Below are positions 57,391 through 64,000 of a DNA stretch of 64,000 nt, in pieces (position 1 is the first letter of the stretch; each line of letters begins with the position of its first letter). Under the pieces are notes generated by a model that did no database searches, was not told the DNA's origin, and saw only the letters and a list, made by a program, of their open reading frames with translations. The DNA lies in NCBI RefSeq assembly GCF_933775445.1, contig NC_065876.1:27962001-28026000 (forward strand). The letters are read 5' to 3'. Both the position numbers and the translations under genes were made by a program. The DNA comes from Argentina anserina. Taxonomy: Eukaryota; Streptophyta; Magnoliopsida; Rosales; Rosaceae.

Positions 57391-58192
57391 AACTTTATAC
57401 TAGGTTTAAAATAAAATTGTAGCATTATGAAGCAACTATATGAAGTAAAATTCTCGGGATTAATTAACATTAGTTGATGTTATTGGTACTAATATCTAGG
57501 GACCCTGTTAAAACTTCATCTAATTCAGACCTCGTCTAACCGTTAGAATTTTCGGTAAATCGAAAACACCACTAATATGTTCTAAAGGATGACCCATTAC
57601 CAGGATGCGAACGTCGAAAGCCATTTGCATATATGAAATCATCTAATTTTTGTCACCGATGTGCGCGATCGCACCGAGGAAACTCATTTAGCAAAGCCCT
57701 GGTCAATAGAGTTTTAATATGTCAAAATGTCTCTTTTTTTGTTAACCGTAAGTATGGACGGTCAAACTATGTCCAAAATGGACGAAATTTTTACGAGGTC
57801 TCTAAATATATATACCGATCACATCTGCTGGTGTCGATCGACCGTATTTAGAACCAAAGTTTTCGATCGCCGAAGTGTCCACTAATGTATCATAACCTTT
57901 ATACTAGGTTTATAATAAAACTATCACATTATGAAGTGACTATATGAAGGAAACTTCTCGGGATTAATCGATACCAGTCGATGTGATCAGAACTTATATT
58001 TAATGATCTTGTAAATATTTTCATCCAATTCGGATCTCGTTTGACCGTCGGAATTTCTGGTAAACCGAAAACACCACTAATATGCCCTAAGGAATGACTC
58101 ATTATAAAGATGCAAACGTCGAAAGCCATTTGTATATTTGAAATCACATAATTTTTATTACCTATCGTGCGTGGTCGCATTGAGGAAACCTA
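57391..58192. repeat. Direct repeat with a period of about 500 bp
   Basis: About 300 bp at 57391-57690 recurs at 57894-58192 in the same orientation, diverged by perhaps 20% by eye. Shared landmarks are TATACTAGGTTTA, TTCTCGGGATTAAT, GAAAACACCACTAATATG and CGTCGAAAGCCATTTG. The second unit ends in a C-run (about 58194-58208). It is probably part of a dispersed or satellite-like repeat; family unknown. Confidence 0.88.
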
Positions 58193-58267
58193 AACCCCCC
58201 CCCCCCCCTTTATTCCATCCATATCACTTGAATGTGATCGATGCCCCTATCACTCTTAGACTCCTAT

Positions 58268-60258
58268 TGTCACGCCCCAACTCGATTAAAGGTATAAATT
58301 TGAGTGAGGACGTGAATCGCACTCTAATTATAGACAGTTTAAAATCCATAATTAAAATGAGATAGTTATTATCACATGACGTAAAAACATAATTCTTGTA
58401 CCTTTATTTTATGTTACAAGCCATTAGGACAGGTGCTTAACGTATTTACATCTCACACTGGAATAACGTTTCTCTTAAAAAATGACTATTCATTATTCAA
58501 ATTATATTTTATAAAGAAACTTAAAACTTAAAAGCCTTAATATACTATATAAGGGTTTCCTACAATTCGTTCTACACATCCGGTATCATACCTGCAATGG
58601 GTTTGATAAGAGGGTGAGCTAAATATAGTAGGCTATCTAAAATTCTAACAAGAATTTCACTTTCAAATACAATCAACAAATCACATTACAAATAGCAATG
58701 CATAAATATGATGTTCACTCTCTTAAATTATTTATAATATCGGTTTAAAACAAAAATAAACACATGCTTTCCCAACATAGGTATCTTTATGTTACAGTAA
58801 TGCTTTAAACAATCAACATTTATCATTGAACATTTAAATCAAACAATGTTAAATATATCACGCAATTGCATATATAAACATCCTTATCAAACCCTACCTC
58901 GAATTCTTAGCGCAAACTCGAGATCTGAGTTTGCTCCTAAACTTGAGGATCGCCAAGAACGTCCCTAGAATCTTACCAAAAGAGTAAGCACATACACAAC
59001 AATAATGAAACTAAAATTAGTAAAATTGTCATTTTAGACTATATGTCAAATAACAATTATAAATCAAGAACTCTACTTAGTAATCATACTAAAATACGTA
59101 AACATGAATTATAATATAACAAAACAAACTATGGAACACTACTAGAAAATCTTAGTTGCAGCTGAAACAAGAACTCATTTTTAAAGACAAAATTCACGTT
59201 CTTCCAAGTATAAATAGTGATAAACCCACTAACTTTAGCTTTAGTTTTAACCAATATGAGATTAGTAAAACCTATTGAACTAAGATCTAATTGAGATGAT
59301 ATTACAAGCTTTAAGTACATAGTTTATAATTTGAAACAAAGCTCTAAGCAAAAATTTATGATCTTTCAAAATTTTGCAAAAATACACAAAACCCCAGATT
59401 TTCTAGTTTGGCTGAAAAATCGGCTAATTTCGGCAAAGCTTTTGACATATCAAATCTTGTCCAAATCCTGTGATTCTTAAATATATAGAAAGCTTAAACA
59501 ACCAAGTTTTCAGATTTCAAAACAAAGATACGAGCTGAAAGATATTTCAATTCAAAGTGGGCACAAAAATCAGTTTTCTGCAAAATTTCCAGATTTGCTT
59601 CAACTCACTTTAAATCATGTTTTGGGGTAAGAATTGAAGCTCCAATGCTTCAAAAATAATATTTGAATAGAGTTAATTCAATCCCAAAACCAACAAACAT
59701 GTTAAACTTCACGAATTAAGAATCAAAAACACCCAAAACTCAAGAACCCAAATCAAAACCCACTGACTTTAATCAATTTCTCAACCTAAACAATAGATTT
59801 AAGCATATAACAAGAATCTAAAACGAAAACAAAAGGGATTCAACTTAATCTAACCATGAATCAGAAATTTGACTTCAAACTTCAAGAACTACCTTAAGAT
59901 GAAGAACACTAAGCTTGGGAGCTAACAAATCTCTTCCGATTTTTTCATCTCCCTCAGTCTCTTAATATACCAGAAAACACCGACTCTACTTAGCCAATAA
60001 GGAAAGGATTGAGACAAACTTCCTTCCTCCAATGCCATTGCTTCTCAAATCCACTTCATACCTCTACTTCACTCTCTTAAGCCACCTCCTGCTAACCAAG
60101 CTGGTTTCTCCTTCAAGCTTACCTTTCTCTAGTGTAGCTCGTGCTCTTTTGTTAGTTTCTATTTTTTCGTTTTCAGAAAAGGTAAAAGTAAAACAGTTAA
60201 AATAGTTAGAAAATATTTTTTTGTCTTAATAAATAAAATACGGACTTAGGATGTTACA
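58268..60258. mobile_element. Solo LTR, about 2.0 kb, imperfect 5-bp target duplication
   Basis: Begins TGTCACGCCCCAACTCG and ends AGGATGTTACA, giving TG...CA ends with the inverted TGT.AC/GTTACA terminus. The flanks are CCTAT (58263-58267) and CTTAT (60259-60263), a 5-bp duplication with one change. There is no coding sequence or primer-binding site after it. The terminal sequences resemble those of the 2.7-kb LTR at 3808-6507 (TGTCAC...TTACA), so both may come from related Ty3/gypsy families, although their bodies do not look alike. Confidence 0.82.
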
Positions 60259-60263
60259 CTTAT

Positions 60264-63200
60264 GCTTCATTTTACATTATCTTTTCTTCTACTTGCCTAC
60301 TTTGATTTTTATACAAAAAGTTGTTGTATATGAAACTTAGTAATTGTTGAAGAAGCAGAGGGAGATCATGAACACAGATCCTTGAAGCACCCCAATATTG
60401 TTGAATTCAAAGAGATTAGTTAAGAAGTATTGACTTTAGTGAATGTTAATGTTGGATTGACCAGTTATTAGTGATAATTCTGCTTCTTCCCCTATATTGC
60501 ATGTTCCTTAGTACTAAAGCTATATATACATCTTCAGTATTAGTTTTTCTTGAGCAGTGTAATCAAGTATCATCATCATCATTTATGCTTAATTGGGTAG
60601 TTGAAACCATTTGTTAAAGACCAAAAAACCTCTAAAGATTTGATCTTAACTACATCAACTCTATGTTAATCTTGAATATATGGAGCTAGCATGGCCGAGC
60701 CAACAATAGCTACCAGAGATTTTTCTCTATTTGAAACTTGAAATTAATTGCAAGCTTTATAGTATGAATTTCTTCTCATTCTTCTTCCTCTCTTCAATTC
60801 CGGGTTTGCATTTGATAATTTTTTTTTCAATTGTGATTTTGATTTTGTTGATGTTGTTCCTCAGCTCTCCAGGTATCCTTAATGCTCTGTAAATTCATTT
60901 AGTTTGTTAGATGCGGGATTGCGACAGATTTTGTCATCTCTAATGTTCTTTTGATAGAGCGACAGTGATTCAAATATTTTGAATACATAATAGCTATCTT
61001 CATTTGATAAAAATAAAAAGAAGTTAACAGATTCATAAGTGCTTATGATCTAGATGTATAGATAAGACAGATTTCAAGAATATACATAAAGAACAAAACA
61101 TACTTAGAATTGCAAAAGTGGTGTGTGTAACAAAGTAATTTAGCTGGATATACAAAATTGCTTCTCAGAATTTAGTTCACCCTTATCAAGTTTCCACAAA
61201 CGTTTAGATATATATTACATGTATGAATTGTTGAAGAGGAATTGAATTGTGTCATTTACTTCAATTTTTGAAAAGAATTATGTTAGAGAAAATAAATTTC
61301 AAAAGGAAAATATAGATTAAACCTCTATTTTTGCATTATAGTAAGTGACTGTTCGATATTCAATGACTGCAAGAGTGACTCATGTGCCTTCATATAAAAT
61401 GTTTCCAGTTTTGCAGCTCAGTTGGTGGAAGATTTGATTTAATTTGTTTTTCCTGGGAACATTTTCAGATTTAAGAAACAAACTATCATCTTAACATGAG
61501 CTTTTTTTATTTTTTGTATATAACAAAAGATACGTGGTATTGTGTGTGTGTGTGTGTATTGTAGTTTGAGGTTTTGTAAAAACAGGGTATTGTGTGTTTG
61601 TAATGTTGTACCATTTTAGTCAAGGTTTATGGTCATATTGATCTGGATATTTGGAAACTAATTGAATATGGAGGTTGTATGTAAAAGAAGGAATGTTCTG
61701 ATATAATCTTTCCAAATTCAAATTTCATATATCAAAGTTCGTTTCATGATCAAATGAATACATAAAGCTAAAAATATTTTGATCTTCATTCTTTCATTTC
61801 TTTAACTTTCACACTTATTTGAAGCTGATTGAACATGGTAATTCCATTGGATTTCAGTCTACGAGCTTTCATTTGTGGGTTTGAACTTTGAAGAAACAGA
61901 CTAGAACCTTGGGGGTTTAAAGAAAGCGATATATGAGAGCGGATTGCTATTGGTATTGTGAAAGGGAGCTAAAAGTTAACTATTTCTTAGTTCAATGTGC
62001 AATATTTACATCTTTTGGAACATATAGCTATACATCAATGACTAATATCAAGTTTCAATATTCAACGGTTCTTCTTCTGAATATTTGTATTCTAGCATTT
62101 ATTTATATATTCTTTAAGTATAAGCGTTTGTTAGTATTATTTCATAGTATAAACTAGAAAGATAGATTCTGCAGCGGAGCGTGGGTGCCCTGCCTAGTGC
62201 TTCTTAATTTTCCATGATAATGAGTCGCAGTACAGGTTGAACCGGCCAATTAAGTAATAGGGTCCTCCTCACTTGTGGGAAAACACGTACAAGAATACAC
62301 ACACACGAACACACTGTCAAACGTACCCGCCGGCCCTAGGGTTAGCCGGCTGGTTTCTCTTTTTTGAACCGCAACAGTATTAAGATCTGCGTCTGTTTCA
62401 TGTTAATGTTTAAGTTTATAAACTCACATGTACATATCTAGCAACAAGGCTTTCTATGATGTTGCGTACTTGCGTTTCTGATCGATAAGTATATATCAAG
62501 TTGGTGTTTGAGAGAAAATCTAAGAAATCATAGAAACCCTAATCTAGAAAGAATAATTTCGAAGAGATGCATACATTTTTTTTTTTTTGAAAGAGAGATA
62601 TGTACGGTAATCAAGTTTTCTTTTTCTCCAAACTCAAAGGAATCCAAGCTGTATTGACACTTCGCGATTGAGAAAGGTAAATCGAGCTAGGAACCAAATC
62701 AAACCAGTGGCTGATAAAGGCTTTCACTGACACCACCAGATGTAGCACAAAAATCAACTGCACAAGGACAGATCGAGAACAAAGGGATTAATTGCAATAG
62801 AATCAACTACGACCAAACATTTACAAATATAGACGCGCGCGCATATATGTACATAAGAGCATATCCCAAGTATACCACCAAACTAGCTAACTAGTTCATC
62901 TATATATGTACGTATTTGATCAAACAAAAAGCCGTCCTGTCATTCACTCCTGGGGATTTGATTCATTTGAACAAGGTCAGTTCAGTTTCGATCCGTAGTC
63001 CACAAATCAAAGTATTCTGCATCTTGACCCTTGAGAGACAAATATCGCAGAAACAATAGACGTCCTATGACTGAGTGGGGGATTCCAATTGTCATAGGCC
63101 AAATTATTGAAGCTAGCTTGGGAGAACTGAGAACAATCATAGCAAGAGAATAAGAAATACTAACTCCTTTTCTTTCTTTTGTTTTTCCTGTCGTACAATG

Positions 63201-64000
63201 TAAACTCAGCAGTTTAATTAAACTAATTATTAGATGATCACTCTTTCGTAGATTTAATCATATCAAGCTAAATGTTTAACTTTATAAACTAAACGAATAA
63301 CCAATCTAAGAACTGATTAGCGATCTCCATCATGGGAAATGATTTTACGCACCATCGAGGCCAAGTTTGATCCCGATGTGCGAATAGAAAAATATGCGTT
63401 TCAGATGTAATTAGCAACAGTTATTAAAAGTTCTATTTTATAATTTTCATAATTTACCTAAAAATTGTATTGAAGTTCGTGAACTTAAGAAATAAGATGA
63501 TTCACTAAATACCTTAGTCAAATTATTTGAGAATTTAAATTCATAATCTTAGTCAAACTCGGTGTTTTACTCGGGCCCAAAACACCGCTCGAGTTTTCTC
63601 ATCCACGATTATTTTATTTTAAGCAGCAATCGTAGCCGCTCATTGAGTTAGCATATCTATGATGTCTGAGTTCTAACGGTGCTCTAACCTTCGACGTCTA
63701 TTTTGAAGAAATTGAACAGAAAAATGAAAGGACTTGAGGAGCAAGAACTGGGAATCTAGAGTTAAACCTTGTTGCGATTGTGCCAGAATTAGGGTCTGTG
63801 GGCAGGAAAATTATTGATCATTGGGTCCTTAGATAACTAGGAGTCTCTGTGGAAAAGGCAGCGGTGAGGGGTTTCGTGGGTGGTCAACGGGGAAGTATTC
63901 GGGTTGAGTTTTGAGTTGAAAATGATGGCATGAATTTTAACTGGGTTTGATGTGGGTTTAAGGGATTAGTAGTAAGAGATGAAGAAGTTCTTAAACCTCA
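60264..64000. other. Intergenic sequence to the window end
   Basis: No gene, RNA or bounded repeat could be supported over 3.7 kb. Simple features only: a (TG)n run at about 61540-61558 and a T-run at about 62577-62590. The 74-codon frame at 61933-62157 has no recognisable features. Confidence 0.5.

Overview
This window is plant nuclear DNA from a dicot. Its genes have GT-AG introns, AT-rich introns and spacers, chloroplast-type N-termini and plant-specific families, and it carries a dense load of plant transposons. The gene content and style suggest Rosaceae (a Fragaria/Rosa/Potentilla-type genome), but that is an inference from recognition, not a search result. Three complete plant genes, plus one gene recognised only by comparison with Arabidopsis, can be reconstructed exon by exon in uninterrupted frame: a GPAT1-3-type glycerol-3-phosphate acyltransferase (11023-12755, +), a glutaredoxin-DEP-DUF547 protein (21249-26211, -), an At4g37920-like chloroplast protein (39849-43008, +), ATG14 of the autophagy PI3-kinase complex (44933-49762, +) and a group A bZIP factor of the ABI5/EEL type (54360-56469, -). 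One tRNA-Leu(AAG) lies at 19755-19835.

Layout. 1-10.9 kb is transposon territory: a non-autonomous CACTA element (464-3293, 3-bp duplication GAT), a 2.7-kb solo LTR (3808-6507, duplication AAATA) and a third LTR-like element (7327-8925, duplication CCCCA). GPAT follows. From 13.7 to 43.8 kb lies a scrambled local duplication of one ancestral two-gene module, a DUF547 gene head-to-head with an At4g37920-like gene. Copy C (13.7-19.6 kb) is broken: the DUF547 copy has lost its first exons, and exon 4 of the At4g37920-like copy runs in frame into a PPR gene. Copy A (20.3-29.5 kb) keeps an intact DUF547 gene but only a frameshifted exon 1 of its partner, cut off by a Tat-lineage Ty3/gypsy retrotransposon. 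Copy B (38.5-43.8 kb) keeps an intact At4g37920-like gene but only the promoter, 5' UTR and first codons of DUF547.

The simplest history is tandem duplication, Tat insertion into intron 1 of the copy A partner, then one deletion from inside the 3' part of the Tat element to the first codons of the copy B DUF547 gene. This explains why the Tat element has no 3' LTR. It also explains why a coiled-coil ORF, antisense to the retroelement, now starts with the DUF547 start codons under a duplicated DUF547 promoter: a candidate new chimeric gene (38175-38519, -).

43.8-64 kb holds ATG14 (with a SINE in its intron 11), a decayed acidic-protein gene, the bZIP gene (with a hAT-like MITE in intron 2), a ~0.5-kb tandem repeat and another solo LTR (58268-60258). 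DUF547 and ATG14 are neighbours in Arabidopsis too (At4g08550/At4g08540, from memory), so the region preserves an old gene order that was later expanded by duplication and transposons. The genes do not form one pathway; they are a lipid enzyme, a redox/DEP protein, a plastid RNA-associated candidate, an autophagy subunit and an ABA-type transcription factor.
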